In this document: positions 1-13,018 of the stretch, one piece after another
Layout of the letters: every line of letters starts with the position of its first letter
Numbering within the stretch: the first letter of the stretch is position 1
Assembly: GCA_001600415.1 (NCBI GenBank)
Contig: BCJX01000008.1
Location: 525,262 to 589,261 of the forward strand
Origin: Pascua guehoae
Taxonomy: Eukaryota > Basidiomycota > Tremellomycetes > Trichosporonales > Trichosporonaceae
DNA: 64,000 bases
Reading direction: 5' to 3'
The notes under the pieces: generated by a model
The model's input: only the letters and a program-made list of their open reading frames with translations
The model's database searches: none
What the model was told of the DNA's origin: nothing
Position numbers and translations under genes: made by a program

Positions 1-119
1 ACACAGGCACTTCTACCGATCCATGGAAATAGCTTGTCCCGACGGTACGCCGAGGTGAAGGCGTTGGGGTCCCAACCGCCAACCTAGCCGTGGTGAACGT
101 ACTCGCCAGGGCTGGGGCC

Positions 120-2109
120 TTACATGGGCGAAAAGGTCGGCGAGGACGCGGACGACAAGGCGGGGTTCGTGGCTCCGGGAGGGATAGAGCTGGCAGCTCC
201 CGGAGGCACGGGGCTGGCGGCGCCATGCGGCATGCTGCTGCTGGGTGCCTCTGAAGGGGGAGTGTCTGCCCAGTTGGGATCGTACAGGGGTGGCACGGTG
301 GAGTCGTGCGGCGGCACGGAGGTGTCGAGGACACGCCCCATGTCCTGCTCCACTGTGACGACGGGCGCGCGCGCCATGGCCTGCTGCTGGGCCTGTGCCT
401 TTGTATACGAGCTGCGCATGGGTTGGCCCGGGTCGGACTCGGACGCGGTGCTCGACATCATGGCCACGGATCCCCGGTGCCCTTGGGACCCCTGGGACAT
501 GAGCGGGCTGTTGACCTCGCTGAACGAGCTTTGGGTCATTGTCGTGTGCGAGGGGTATCCGCCTGGGGAGAAATTGGCACCGGGGGTGAACAATGGCGTA
601 GGCGAGCCCGGGTACGTCGAGCTCATGGGCGGCCCCGGGTACGGCTCGGCCTGCGGCGGCGGCGGCATGGGTGACACTGGGGCTGTGGGTAAGCGATGGC
701 CACCATTGTATCAACGTACGATCGATTTCAACACGTGGAGCTGCCTCATGCGAGTCGTTTTCGCGGCGGCGGCGCCACAAAAACAAGCCAACCACGCACA
801 CGAGGATGAGGGCTACACCGCCGCCCGCCTGGTCGTTAGCGACTGATACGCTAGAAGAAAAAAAAAAAGGGGAATGCTCACCGCCCCGCCGGCAATGGCG
901 CCAATGTTGAGATTCGACTTTGACGAGCCGGATCCCCCGCCGCCCGAGCCCGAGTCGGTCGAGTGGTCGCCCACCGCAGACGCGTTGCTGTTGCTCCCAA
1001 ACTCGCCTCTGGCGGGGTCAGATGCGACACGCTCCAACCCACACTGGGCATGCCGCCAAAAGACTCACACTGGATGCGTGAGGTAAACCGCCGTGGACAA
1101 GCCGACCTTTTTGCCCTCCTCGTTGGCCACGGTGATGGTGTACCGTTCCTGCGGGTCGAGCGAGTTGATGTACATGACCTGGTCGAGGTCGTTGTACCGA
1201 TTGTTGGGCGTGATAATGTACGGGTTGGGGCCGGCATACGGCGCCGGGTCGACCCGGACAGAGTACTTGCCAAAGTCTGCACCGGTTGGGCCGCGGAGGG
1301 CCACAAACGACGTGTTGGGTTCGGCCTGGAAGCTGAGGCTATCGCCCTGCGTGCTGGAAAAGAGATAGGCAGCACCTGCGCCGTCCTGGCACTCGCTGGG
1401 ATCGGCCCCGGGCGATTTATCACACGTCTCAGTCACGGCCGACCAGTTTCCCGACGCTGTGACGCCAAACGCCACAGCCCCGCCGATGGGGTCGAGGACA
1501 TACTTGAGCTTGGCCTGGTCAATGTCGTTTGGGGATCTGCAACGTGTGAACTCAAGACAAGGTCCAACAAGCACCAGCAACATACCCTGGTCCGCCGACA
1601 ACGACCGTGACGATGACCTCTTGGATCGTGAGGAAGCCATCCTCGACTTCGGTAAACTTGATTTTGAATTCGTGGTTGCCAAAGGATGGCGCCGCGAGGT
1701 GTGCAAGCACGGGAAAATTCTCCTTGAGGACCGTTGGCGAGTTGAGGGTTGCAGCGGTGCGTTGCGAGTTTGATGTCCCGTCGTCGAGGATCAGGTCGAT
1801 GGTGCCCTTGCCCGCGCCTAAAAAGTAGACGTCGGTGGCAATCGTGGTGAGGCTCATGAACATGCCCGTATAGTCTGTCGTGTGCGACGACACATCGACG
1901 CCCAACGACTTGCCAGCGACATAGTTGTTCACGGGTGAGCCGCTGTACGACTGGTTCCACCCCTCGGAAGGGTCGCTGTTCGAGCGGCCGCCATACTGCA
2001 AGAATGGCGCATTGTCCCATAGCGAGTAGTTGAGTTTTACGTCTTGGGCGAGAACCCCGCCGACGAGCACGAGCCCGAGGGCGGCGGCCTTGACAAATAA
2101 AGTCGACAT
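120..2109 (-). CDS. Type I membrane protein, two extracellular domains, proline-rich tail
   Basis: Five exons by my model: 2109-1586, 1536-1069, 1008-882, 828-720 and 682-120 (596 aa; every junction is GT-AG and in frame). Residues 1-21 form a signal peptide ending LVGGVLAQ. Two beta-rich extracellular segments follow, with FLQYGG and VYFLGAGKG in the first and FVALRGPTGADFGKYSV in the second. A Ser/Gly-rich stalk leads to a membrane helix near residues 370-391 (VALILVCVVGLFLW) and a basic RRRR stop-transfer. The last 190 residues are a Pro/Ser/Met-rich cytoplasmic tail. This architecture is common in basidiomycetes, where such proteins are uncharacterised; a surface or sensor role is inference. 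The intron at 829-881 is chosen because it has a CTAAC branch point and restores the transmembrane frame. Confidence 0.85.
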
Positions 2110-2370
2110 GGCCGAGTGATGGCAGCGCCGGCCAAAGCCGTGTGGTGCGAGTGTGTGTGGTTACCGAGTGACGGCCGCCGTGTAGGGGAAGCAATAGGCT
2201 AGTCGCGAGTGGGAGAGGGGGTGGTGAGGAAGTGGGACAAGGAAGCGGCTGTGTGAGCAAAGAAAAATAAGTATGCAAGAAGAGGAGGACGGCGGGGGTT
2301 TGCGACGGGCGGGCGGGCGGTGCGAGGGGGGCAGTGCCTGCTGTACATTGGGCAGGGCGCCAAGCCGTAC

Positions 2371-2418
2371 AAGCGTGCAAGCGTGCAAGCGTGCAAGCGT
2401 GCAAGCGTGCAAGCGTGC
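2371..2418. repeat. 8-nt microsatellite, six copies
   Basis: The unit GCGTGCAA is repeated six times without interruption, about 260 bp upstream of the start codon of the membrane-protein gene. Confidence 0.95.
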
Positions 2419-3114
2419 TGCGGCCCGACACCGTGCCCAAATGTACCGCTGTTCGAGATCATCAACCAGATTGATTGTCATTGTTGGGATCAAGAGGAGA
2501 GCTTGGAGGCTAGACCGAGAGAGGCCCAGCAACGCAACAGTGCGTCGTCGTTGGCAGCCTCTGGTCCAAAGCGCCAGTCTCCACAAATGCCATGTGCGAG
2601 TCCTGAGGTTCGCGACTTGAGCACTGATGACCATGTCCCCTCCCTGTTGTCCATGTACATGCTCAGCTCTTGGCTGAAAGGGGGGCGGTCGCGCCGTCGG
2701 GAGGCGCAACAAAGACAGACGGCGATCTGCAACACTCGACTGGATTCCAGTCACCGGGCTCGGGGCTCTCATTCAATCAATTACAGGCAGCATCCATCCG
2801 GTCGATTCCTCTCAACCAGGCAGACAGTCAGACAGGCAGACATGCAGACATGCAGGCATTAACCATTGGCCATGCACTGGGCCCCCCTGAATGCCTGTCT
2901 GCCCGAGGACCAAAGCAGTGTCCTACAGCATTGACCTTCGAACGAGTAGAGCATCGGAAGGAACTGACATACACCTGTCCACTTGTCCAATGGAGGCGTG
3001 ACCGATCCAACAGTGTAAACAACCGCCGGGCACGGTGCTCAATATGGCGCACGGTGGGGCTGGCTTGTCGTATTTCTACCGGACAGGGAATCCCATGCTC
3101 TCTTGAGGACAAAT

Positions 3115-3138
3115 CCCCCCCCCCCCCCCCNCNCNCCC
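3115..3138. other. Poly-C run with ambiguous bases
   Basis: An uninterrupted C-run ends in alternating N and C (N at 3131, 3133 and 3135). This is a homopolymer sequencing uncertainty, so the local length is unreliable. Confidence 0.9.
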
Positions 3139-4644
3139 TCAAGCAGTGAGACCTCTGGTGGCGAGAATGGCCAATATACGTTCATACTCGCGTCCTAGAG
3201 CGCCGTAGTTGGCGCAACGATTTCCAGACGGTGGGAGGGAGGTTTCTCCCAGTCCAATCTCTAGTGGGTCACTGTATCCCAAGCAGCCCCCCTGCGTCAT
3301 GTTGCAGAGCATGAGACACCTGTAACATGAGACATGTGGGCCCCGAGCAACCGAGATCAGGTCCGAAAAAAGCAGACGCCAAGGCCGAGACTGCGCCGGT
3401 CGGGGCGTTTATATCGAGCCCCTAACCCCCCGACCTTTTGCTTGTCCTCGACTGTGCATCTTTTCGTGGATTACTGCCAAGCCATTGACGGATGCCAAGC
3501 GTACCCTGATAAGCAGAGCGCCAAGAAGTGGGATGGGATCTACCGCACCGACTCCTAGATCCAGAATTGACGGCTTGCAGGGCTGGCTGGCAGACTTTCA
3601 GACACAATGTGGTGTGGGCTTCTAGTCGCATGGTACAGAACACTGCGGACACCGCACGACGCCGAGCGGCGTCCAGACAAACGGCGTGACCACTCGACCC
3701 CCGGTCAGACCCTCAAAGGAGGCGCGGCTCGACTTGCGACTGGCAATCCTTGTTCCCGTCGTGCAACGTTAGCGTACGTGCTGCACATACTGCGTACTGG
3801 AAGCCGTATGCGGGGTGGTACAATACAATGATGTGCTGCTGCTACACCCCACTGGGGCAGCCACATGGTACAGAACTGCGGCGGGGAGAGTCGGAGAGCC
3901 CGAACAGAAGCATCTTGAACCAGAACCTCACAGGCCCACATGCCAGCAGACCCACAGGCCCACTGGCCCACTGGTGGATCTCGCCATGTGTCTTTGGGCT
4001 CGCCCTCCCTACGGGTCCGTGTTGAGATCTTGTCTGTCCGAGTTGGGCGGCGAGGCAAAACCGGGGCAAGCACAGCACGCATGCCGCGCCCCAGTGGCTC
4101 TGGCCGCCGCTGGGTAAATGGACGGCGGCGCCAGTTTGGTACGGAGCCTTGATAAAGCAGATCCTCTGTACTGGATCATTTCCGGCATCCGAGGGGGAGG
4201 AGACGAGCCCCGAGCGCGGCGCATGTTTCAGCCGTCCTGGAGGGTGGGACAGCGGTGATCGACATGACATGGCATTGCATGGTTCCGCGGAACGCAACAA
4301 TGACCAGAGGACAGTCAGGACGCGACAGCGGGCCGCGGAGAGGATCGAGCTTGCTGTGCCTCTGATCCTCTGATGCGGTCCTCTTGGATGCACAGTGCTT
4401 GCGGTCAGACGTCCGAAAGCCATCCCTCTCTCGGGTCTCGGCCTCTATTCGGGCTTTCCACAGCCTCCACAGCCACTGACAGTTGTTGCCTCGAGAATGT
4501 AATTGGCCCGTTTATAAAAGGAATGTGACACAGCAGCCAGCGCTTCCAGACATGCCGAGGAATCCCCTCTCCCTCGTGCTCATCTGCGTGTTGCTAGCAT
4601 GCATGCATGCATGTTGCTGTAGGTACCCCATGTAGGTACAGCCT

Positions 4645-5770
4645 CCGTCAAAAATGTCCGTTAATTGGCGCAGGGATGCCGTGGCATGCTGCTCAGAGGT
4701 GCTGCAGAGATGAGCGTTCGGTAGCGCGAGACAGTATCATGCGCCACTTGATGGACCTTTTTGACCGAGGCTGTGGTGCAGAACAGTTGGGAGTGACAAT
4801 CTCTCCGTAAACCTCGTAAGCCCGTGCCCGTGCACCCCCTGGCCACCAACACACGACCTTGTGGCGGCTATTTCGAGAGACGAGGATTGGAGGTGGGGGG
4901 TGGGCATGGCGCCTGACAGACCTGGCCTGCCGAAACGTCTCGATTGGCGTACAGTCTCCGACAAAAAGGTTGGTGAGGGGCGCATGGTGACATTGTCTCT
5001 CTTTACCAAACTCGTCATCCTAGCAGAGGTCAAGAGCTGCGTGCCGCGGCATCCCTGCGCCCACCACGAACCTTTTTGTCAGATACTGTGCTGTGCTGGC
5101 GTCCTGTCGCCGTGGACAGACACGATACATTACTGTACACTATCGAAAAAGGCTCTCGGGGGGACAGCAGGGTGACACTGGCTCGCTCAGAAGGGGTCAT
5201 CCCAGAGGGGAAGAGATTCACTCTGCATCCCCACGCGCCATCATGAGCCTTGTCAGATAGTGGAAGTAATAAGGCGCAACGCATACCCCATGACCGCACA
5301 GAGAGGAACGAACAAATCATTGCCCGGCTCAAGGACTGGCCTCCCATACATGAGGCAATTACTAGTTCACAGAGGACATGCAACGAAAGCAGCCAAAGCG
5401 CGACGGTTGGAGGCTGAAGCCTTGGGTGGCGAAGAGCGTCATCGGGTGTGCTACCTGGCCCGTCAGTGTTCAACACAGTGCGGTGATGCTGTGGCAAGCG
5501 AGGCTCTAAACACCCCATGACCCAGTCATAAACAAAATGACCACAGACCGAGCGGACAGTGCAGTTTGACACAGCAAAGCCGTGCAATCCAGCCCAAGCA
5601 GTGCTGCATGTCGAGGATCTGGACGCGTACAGGACGTACAGAGGGTGACAAAAAGGAAAGAGAAATGACGCAGGGCGAGACTGGCGCACTCTTGCAAGGT
5701 CGTCACATCTGCAGCAGCTCAACATCTGTTGCCTCGGCATCCCTGCGCCTTTCTCCTTCCTTTTGACACT
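4645..5770. repeat. Cluster of inverted-repeat arms
   Basis: The word GGCATCCCTGCGCC or its reverse complement appears near 4670, 5047 and 5735, each time near a GACAAAAAGG-like word. The arm at 4951-4990 pairs as an imperfect inverted repeat with 5047-5090. The arm at 5646-5674 pairs with 5737-5769, and a weaker pair lies at 5128-5165 and 5240-5268. This fits degenerate MITE-like hairpins in tandem. No transposase is visible. Confidence 0.5.
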
Positions 5771-6087
5771 CGTAAGAATGATCAGGTGTGGCACTAGATT
5801 CATCCACGAGTCTCTTGGCAGCGTCCAGACTCAGAACAGCTGCGTTTACCGAGTCACTCGACTGTTACGACCCCCGTGGTGCCAAATCCGAGATTATAGA
5901 ATCTCGGCCTCGCAGCTCGCCGACGGTGGTGCCGCGCGCCGCCGACGGTTCCAGATTATCCGCACCTCTCGTACTTGAATAGCCTCGCGCGCGCTCGTAC
6001 TTCTCTCATGCAACGTCGTCTGCAACGTGTGGCTCGGGTCAATGGTTTTGCAAGACGTACACATGTACAAGATAAAGGCGCTGTGGA

Positions 6088-6850
6088 ATGCTCCTTTTTC
6101 CGCCCTCTGGCAGCCCCCACTCGGCAGGCTGCCATGACACTGATATACAGTCTCGGTGTGCCTCTGCTCGTATCTGGCAGTCGCCAAACTTCAACTGGAC
6201 GCTGCGTACGGATACGCGTACTCTCCACGACCCAGGAGGTGCGTTCTCGGACGGGAACGTCGAGCTCAACTCGACGACCGTCGGTGGACATTTACACCGT
6301 GCAATTCCTTGGGCGGGGTATTGTCTGGCTTTTCGGGGTGGACCGACACAGCGCGAGGACGGCGGCGGGGGGATGTTTACAACGACCCGCCTTGGTCCCC
6401 CGAGTGGCAGTAGCGCCCGCGACAATGTCCTATTTGAGCGCGTTTCGCCTCAACGCGTATTATCCGCTCGGGTAACTCGACCTTCGAGATCATGACGGGC
6501 ACGCACTCCTCGACACCGTCCCCGCCCGTCGCTGTCGACGGTGTCTCGGACTTGAACCTCAGCTGGGACGCTGCCCCTGTCCCAACTAACGGACGCGCAG
6601 TGTGCTACGACGCCCCCTCCTGTCCCGACCAAGACAGTCAACGGCCGCGACCCCTCGGCCCTTGATCCTGAAACACCCAACCTTGACCCAAGAAACCCTC
6701 ACTTCCCCGCCAAAAATCACCAGGCGCTCCTGATCACGCCCCTCCCGCTCCAGTACACGCTCGTGTACATGCAACCCCTACGCGAGCCCCACAACAGCTC
6801 CCTGGAGCACCGCCCCTCAGCACTTTCGACGAGGGTGTGAGTATAACTCC
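6088..6850 (+). pseudogene. Possible decayed membrane-protein gene
   Basis: Protein-like segments occur in different frames: SPNFNWTLRTDTR and NVELNSTTVGG, then VQFLGRGIVWLFG, then DNVLFERVSP, then a stretch around NSTFEIMTGTHSS and VAVDGVSDLNLSWD. After a plausible CTAAC...GCAG acceptor at about 6600 another segment reads on to a stop near 6840. The FxGxGIxxxG pattern resembles the extracellular domain of basidiomycete single-pass membrane proteins. I could not join the pieces with normal introns, so decay is the simplest reading. A gene with unusual splicing is the alternative. Confidence 0.3.
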
Positions 6851-6859
6851 GGATGCATA

Positions 6860-7850
6860 CCGGCAGCCAGCGAGAGTGTGCTGTACTCGCTCCAGCCACT
6901 GTCAGCTCCAGCCCAAGCCTCAGCACCTCGTCTTCGATTAAGTTGACCCCGACGCTGTCTTTGCATAGCTGTGGCGCTGTTGGTCTTCTACTTGGTAGCC
7001 GATCGAGATGGCCCGACCTCTGTAGAGCTGGGCAGCGATTCTGGCCCAAGAGGCCGATATGCAACCTGGCGACGACTGATACTGCCGGTACAGTCGATTC
7101 CACAGGTCGCGCCCACCATTTCGGCATTCAAACTGTACACCTACATGTCAGCCTCCAACTTGCCCAAATCTATCACAATATGTATGGGTGTAGTGCAGAC
7201 CCCAGAGAAAAGGGCGCTAACATGAAGAGTATCCTTCATTGGGCGCCTCTACAGCATCTCGGCGATGACATTGGCAAACTTTTCCGATCAGACCTCGTGC
7301 GGAAGTCCCGGCTGCCTCGTGGCAGCCCAGCTTCTTGTGGGCTAGGGAAGGCGTCGGTGCCGCGGTGCCCTTGACGATTGCTACATGTTCAATCGGATTG
7401 AGTTAGGAGAGCGCAGATGGTCGAGGCGCTCAATGTCAAGTTTCCACTGTTTCAATGCAGTCACAGCCAAGCCACTAGTCAAAACTGCGCCGCATCTCGC
7501 GCGCCCGCCATATCATAGTTATGTCGACCAATACGTTTGAGAGCACGAACTTTGGGCATAGAAAAAGGTCATACACAGGTGTAAACCTCCAAGAGGGTAG
7601 AGTACATGGACGTATGTGATACATCTGTGCTCGAGTACACTATGTCGCTATGCAGGGTTATGGTCTCCGTCCGAGGTCCATGTTCTGTCTACCTCTCCCC
7701 CACCCACGCGCCTGCGTCCCTCTCTGGACGTCTCCTCGGATCTCCTCATCTTCCCTCCTAGTTCATCCCCCGTGGCCCCTCTCGCCCACGTCTCCTGTCG
7801 TCTACCCTTTCTCTTCCGTCTTCCCATTCCCGCCCCCCCCCACCCCCAAA
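6860..7850. other. Intergenic, no recognised gene
   Basis: There is no consistent coding signal. The 3' part (7680-7860) is pyrimidine-rich on plus and lies downstream of the CTK1 stop codon. Confidence 0.55.
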
Positions 7851-7852
7851 CT

Positions 7853-7873
7853 GCGACCCCCCTGGGGGTCTAG
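7853..7873 (+). repeat. GC-hairpin element, single hairpin
   Basis: A GACCCCCC/GGGGGTC palindrome followed by TCTAG, 9 nt beyond the CTK1 stop and so in its 3' UTR (antisense to CTK1). Confidence 0.75.
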
Positions 7874-7881
7874 ACTAGTCG

Positions 7882-10800
7882 CTACTTCTCACGCCTCCGA
7901 CTACGCTCGAGCTTGACAGACATTTCGTGGTGCTCGCCACATGCCGCCAACCTGCGTGTCAGACCTGCGACACTCGTACCCGCACACGCGCGACTCACTG
8001 TGTTGGGCGTTCCATGGGCGGGTGCTCCGAGGTAAAGTACGGCATCTCGAGCGCCTTGTCTGCCAACAGGCGCTTGGCGGGGTCAAACTCGAGAAGGCCA
8101 GCGGCGACATCGAGTGCAGCAGGCGACAGCCACTTGCCGAAGCTCTGGCGGAACCGCGACGGCATGGTGTCCTTTGGCCGCACAAGCTCAAACCACGGAA
8201 GTTGGGTAATACCCGGCCAGTGCGACTCGTCTGGCGTGCCCATGACATTGTAGATGACTTCGAGCTGCGAGAGCTCGTCTGTGCCCTGGAAGACGGGCTT
8301 GGTGGTAAAAATCTCGAGCATGATGCAGCCTGCAGACCACATGTCCACTTCGGGGCCGTAGGCCGTCTCGCCCATTAGCAGCTCGGGGGAGCGATACCAC
8401 AGCGTAATGACGCGGTTCGTATAGTCGTCGCGCTTGTGCTTGTGGTACCACCGTGCAAGGCCAAAGTCGGCAAGCTTGAGCTCGCCCGCGCCGTTCAGGA
8501 GAATGTTCGAGCCCTTCATGTCCCGGTGCAGAATGCCGCGGTGGTGGAGATATCCCAGGCCCGCGAGCATCTGGTAGTTGAGCGACTTGATGTTGGCCGC
8601 AGAGAGCGACACCTCGGGGTGGGACAGAATGCCAGTCAGGTCGTGGTTCATATAGTCGAGTACCATGTACACTGAGCCTGCAGCGTTAGCAGCGTCCGTC
8701 AGCCCGTGGACCTACCCTTGGACACCATCATCTCGGTGAGGCGGATGACGTTTGGGTGCCGCAGCGCCTGGAGAAGCTTGATTTCACGCATCGACGTGAC
8801 TGGGAACCCGTCCTTTTCTTGCTCCATGCGGATGCGCTTTAGAGCCACCAACGAGCCGTCCGTGAGGTTGCGCGCCTTGTACACTTTGCCATATGTTCCT
8901 TCGCCTACTTGGGCGAGACGCTCGTACGGCTCGCCCGGGTGGAGGCTTCGCGCCCGCATTAGTTCCTCTTGCGAGAACGCTGGCGCGGGAGGAGGGGCAG
9001 CCGCAGCCGGAGCAGCTGCAGCCTGGGCACCACCCACATGGGCGTAGGAGTCATGCTGAGCTTGAGCAACAGCCAATGGGGCAGAAGCGGCGTTGCCTGG
9101 GTGGACATTGACGGTATTCGGCGTCTGCTGCGGTGGGACTCCATGAATCAGCGCCTGATTGTGAGGTTCAGCATGGGCAAACGCAGCGGGACCAGTCGGC
9201 GCATTAGGTGGCGGCTGCGGTGGTGCTTGGGACGCCTCGAGCCGAACAGCCTGTGCGTGGAGGTGCTTGAGGTCCTGCTGGTCCCGCGACAGCTGGTTGC
9301 GGAGGCGGAGGAGATGCTGCATCTGGTTGAGCTCGACCGGGCTCGGAGGGCGGCCAAAGTAGTGTCCCAGAAAGTGTGCCAGCGGCGGGTTGGCGTTGAG
9401 GGCGTACCACTGGCCAAACGCCGCAACAATGTACGGAGCGATGCTGCGAATGTTGGTGTCATACTGCGCTTCGACAGCAGCGAGGCGCTCGAGGTACACG
9501 TTGGAGCCGAGAAGAGACGCAGGACTTTCCTTTGTCGGCGACCACTTGCGCGGCGACCACTTGTCATTGCGCCGCGGGCCGGAAGGGGGAGCCGCGGGGC
9601 CTTGGGCCGAGGGGAATGATCGACGTGCGGGTGTCGCAGTGGCAGCAGCAGGGGCTGCTGGTGCCAGATGCGATCCCGACTGTGGAGCGGGGGTGGTCGG
9701 CTGGTCGGTATCAGAGTCGTCGTCCAGATCCATGTCGACCTCTGGCACATCGGGCGATTCTCCTCCATTGACGTCGAAGACGCTCTGCACGGCAGCAGCA
9801 GGGCGCACAATTGGCTTCCATCCAGCCTTGGTTGGGCTCACGCTTCCCAGAGGGATTCGCACGGGGCTGGTGTTGCCGCGCACGGGGCTGGTGTGCCCAT
9901 TGGTAGCGGCTGGGGCTGGGGTCGCCGTGGAAAGAGTACTGGTGATGGCGGCGGCTGGAGCGGCTCTGGGTTCGGGCGGCGCATAGGTGGGCGCGGGTTC
10001 GGCGCTCGGCTCTGGTAATGATTCGCGCACTTGCTCAACCTCGTCACGGCCAGAATCAGCCCACGGCCCACGACCCTTCGGCGAGGCTGGTGGCGTTAAG
10101 CGAGGAGGTTCAGGACTCTTGGTCCGTTCGCGGGCTGGGGCTGGGCTGGGGGCCCGCCCCCACTGCCGCATTTTGACCGGCTCCGAGGGCTGAGTGAAGC
10201 GTGCGCGTCCGAACCGGTCGCGGTCGTCGCGGTCGTTGCGGTCATCGCGGCTCCTCCAGTCATCCCGGTCGCGCCGGTCGCGGTCGTCTCGCCGGGGCTT
10301 CCACCGATCGCGCTCAAATTTTGCACGCCCTATAGACCGCGGAGACGGAGATCTAACGGTGCGGCTGCGGGCGTCGACAGTGCTTCGGTCGGGGTCGCGA
10401 TCACGCAAGTCGCGGGTATCACGGTCCCGCCCGTTTGCGCGTGGAGACGGAGAGCGTGACACACTGCGGCGAGGCGGGGTGGGGGACCTGCGTCTCCGGG
10501 GCGAGTAGTCGCTTCTTGGTCGCTTGGCGTCTGGAGGGTGTGGAGAGGACGAAGCACGGCGCTTGCCGTCTGGCGAAGGCGAGCGTCTACGCGGCGACCT
10601 GACGGTGGCATCAGCGGGTGGTCACGGGCATGGTAAACATAGCCAACGTACCTGTAATCGAGGCCGGGGCTGCGGCCACGGTCACGGGGAGGTTCCGACG
10701 ACGAGCTGCTCGGGCTCCGGCGGCGTCGACGCGGGGAGGGAGAGGGTGACGCGCGCCGCGCTGGCGACGGCGAGCGGCGTCGGTCGCGGTCGCGGTAACG

Positions 10801-11673
10801 ATCGCGTCCCCTGTCCCAGTCCTTGTCTCTGTCTCTGTCGCGGTCTCGGTCGTCGGCCGAGTCGCGGCGCCCCCACCCGTCGTCACGCCCAGTGCGCCCC
10901 CAACGCCGCGGGGCGGGTGGGCTCCGCTGCGCCATGCGGCGGCGGTACGCGTCCCAACTCCGATCGTCGTCGCGGGCGGCACCCCGGTCTCGGTCGCGGT
11001 TGACACCCCGGTCACGGTCACGGTCACGATCCCGGTCTCGGTCTCGGTCCCTGTCTCTGTCTCTGTCACGGTCTCGATCCCTGTCTCTGTCGCGATCCCG
11101 TTCACGCTCTCTGTCTCGATCGCGATCTCTACTGTCCGCGCGGTCTCTGTCCTTGTCCACCATCCGATCTCTCACCCCCTCCCTCTCTTTGGGCTCATCT
11201 CGGTCTCGCACATTATCCCTTGACCGGTCTCGTTCACGCTCGCGCTCCTTGGACCGCTCACGCTCGGGCTCGCGGCCACGGTCTCCACTCCGGTCTCCAA
11301 ACTTTGAGCTCTCGCGATCTCTCTCACGATCCCTGTCGTGATCTCTGTCGCGTCCCCTATCGCGGTCACGATACGCTGGTGGCTCGTAGTAGGCCGACCG
11401 CGTGGCGCTGGGGCCCGGAGGCGAGCGCGGCGAGTCGCGCGGCGCCCACGCGTTCGCTGGACGAGTTGCAGACGCGGTCGTCTGAGACCCCGAGGACGCG
11501 ACGCGAGAGCTGGTACCGGCGCCAGCGCCCGTGCCCGAACTGCCGTACCCGGCACCAGCACCCGCAGCCGACCCAGACCCCGAGGCCGCGTCGCGGCTCG
11601 AGCTTGCGCCGGGTCGCCACGTCGACTCGCGCCGGACGCCGAGGTGCCGGCGCGGCGCAGAGTGCTCGGACAT
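7882..11673 (-). CDS. CTK1: CTD kinase catalytic subunit Ctk1 (CDK12/13-like)
   Basis: A cyclin-dependent kinase of the family that phosphorylates the RNA polymerase II C-terminal domain during elongation, in the nucleus. Four exons: 11673-10652, 10598-8716, 8677-7999 and 7951-7882 (1217 aa). Residues 1 to about 890 are disordered: an RD/RDRDRD array and RS/SP-rich segments, then a Pro/Ala linker, as in CDK12. The kinase domain covers about 898-1190: GEGTYGKV loop, PVTSMRE in the C-helix (PITALRE class), HRDMKGSN catalytic loop near 1019, DFG near 1040, and activation threonine in DDYTNRVITLWYR. I added a 70-nt last exon. It replaces an in-frame TGA that overlaps a GTGAGT donor, and it gives a GEHHEM tail close to the GEWHEM ending of Ctk1 proteins. 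Confidence 0.93.
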
Positions 11674-13018
11674 TGCGTGGCGATGTGCGAGAAACGAGGA
11701 CGGGGAAGCGGCGTGGCCAACGTGGCGACGCTGCAGTTATAATATAATATCGTGCGTGCGTAGTGGAGCTGGGAGAGATGATGAGAATGTGTAGGTCGTG
11801 TTGTGTGGGTGTCGCGCTGTGGGTAGAGGGACGTTGGGAGCGACTTTGTCAGATGCAACTTGTAATCCACCCAACATCTCTGCGCCTCTGGATGAATCGC
11901 GACAGCGACGAAGCGCGACTTTGAGTGGGGGTAGATGGTTTACGTAACATTGGGGGTGTGGCTTAGAATATCACAATTCTAATCAAAACCTAATGTAATG
12001 AAATTAGGTATCTGATTACTACTGTTTCAAGGCAGTAGGCTGCAAATGACGTCTGCATCTGCGCATCCAGTGTTCCTTGGCGCGCGTTCTCTTGAGACCA
12101 CAATATGTACACCATCGCCAGGCAACGTCACTACTGCACTCAAGCTCTCGAGCTCTCTCACGTACAGTGGAGGTGGCGTTCCCAGTAGCCAGAGGTGCCA
12201 TATCTACTCATCTTGCCTGGTGTAAAGTTGCTGGGGAAAACCAGTTTACGACGTGAACATGGAGGACAAGCTGCTCATTCAGCTGTACAATCGGGCCTGC
12301 AAACTCAAACTCAGCGTGTCGCTCTGTCGTTCTCACCACAGAGGTGGGCATTGCGAAATCCATGAAACAAAGTCGAAATAACAAAGCAGACCATAAATGA
12401 CAGGTCGTTGTGCTTGCGTACCAGCTTGCCTGAGGCGTGTTCGGCCTCTTAGACCTTAGTAGTACACCACACCCACGATCAGGCCTGCGTCCCATTGCCC
12501 AAGGGCCAGCCAGGAGGCGCGTTGGGGGCCAAACGGCGTGCTCGTCTCTACGACGAGTCGAACACTCGTCGTGCTGTTACATGTTACCCCAGCTCCACTG
12601 TCCTGATGGCGCCGGTTGGGTGAGTCACGTGTGCGGCATGCTGGTTGTTGGGGGCAGGGCGCGGGGCGCGTCATTTCGGGAGGGCCCGACTGTGTTGTGT
12701 GTTTTTTTAACCCCACACGGCCAAAGCCGCGGTTGAACTGGTAAACTCGGTATTCTCGTCAGAACGGGACACTGTATCCTTCGTAAACCTTTATCCATCC
12801 TGCTCTTTACTTTCCTCAATCTCTCATCTACTTCTTGATCATCCACACCTGTCGAAAGACGTGCCTCGACATCCTCCCACATTTTGGATTGATCTTGTCT
12901 TCTCAAAACACCACTGCTGCGGCGCTATCAGTCTATCAGTGCCGTCGTAACCACGTCGTATCTTGCTCCACAACCAACTTGAACGCGTCCCGCCCGCTCC
13001 CCATCGCATCGACCAGCC
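11674..13018. other. Divergent promoter region between CTK1 and the Sym1-like gene
   Basis: This 1.3 kb holds the 5' regions of both genes. AT-rich patches lie at 11740-11760 and 11965-12015. No conserved ORF or RNA gene is visible. Confidence 0.6.

Larger units (their letters stand above)
2110..6087. other. Long intergenic stretch, no recognised gene
   Basis: About 4 kb upstream of the membrane-protein gene. Open frames here are short, disagree in frame and show no family motif. It holds an 8-nt microsatellite, a C-run with ambiguous bases and several inverted-repeat arms, annotated separately. I see no tRNA or rRNA. Confidence 0.6.

Noticed and set aside
10611..11747. Long RS/TE-rich frames on both strands over the CTK1 N terminus
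   Set aside because: They are mirror frames of the RDRDRD-coding repeats; only the minus frame joins the kinase domain.
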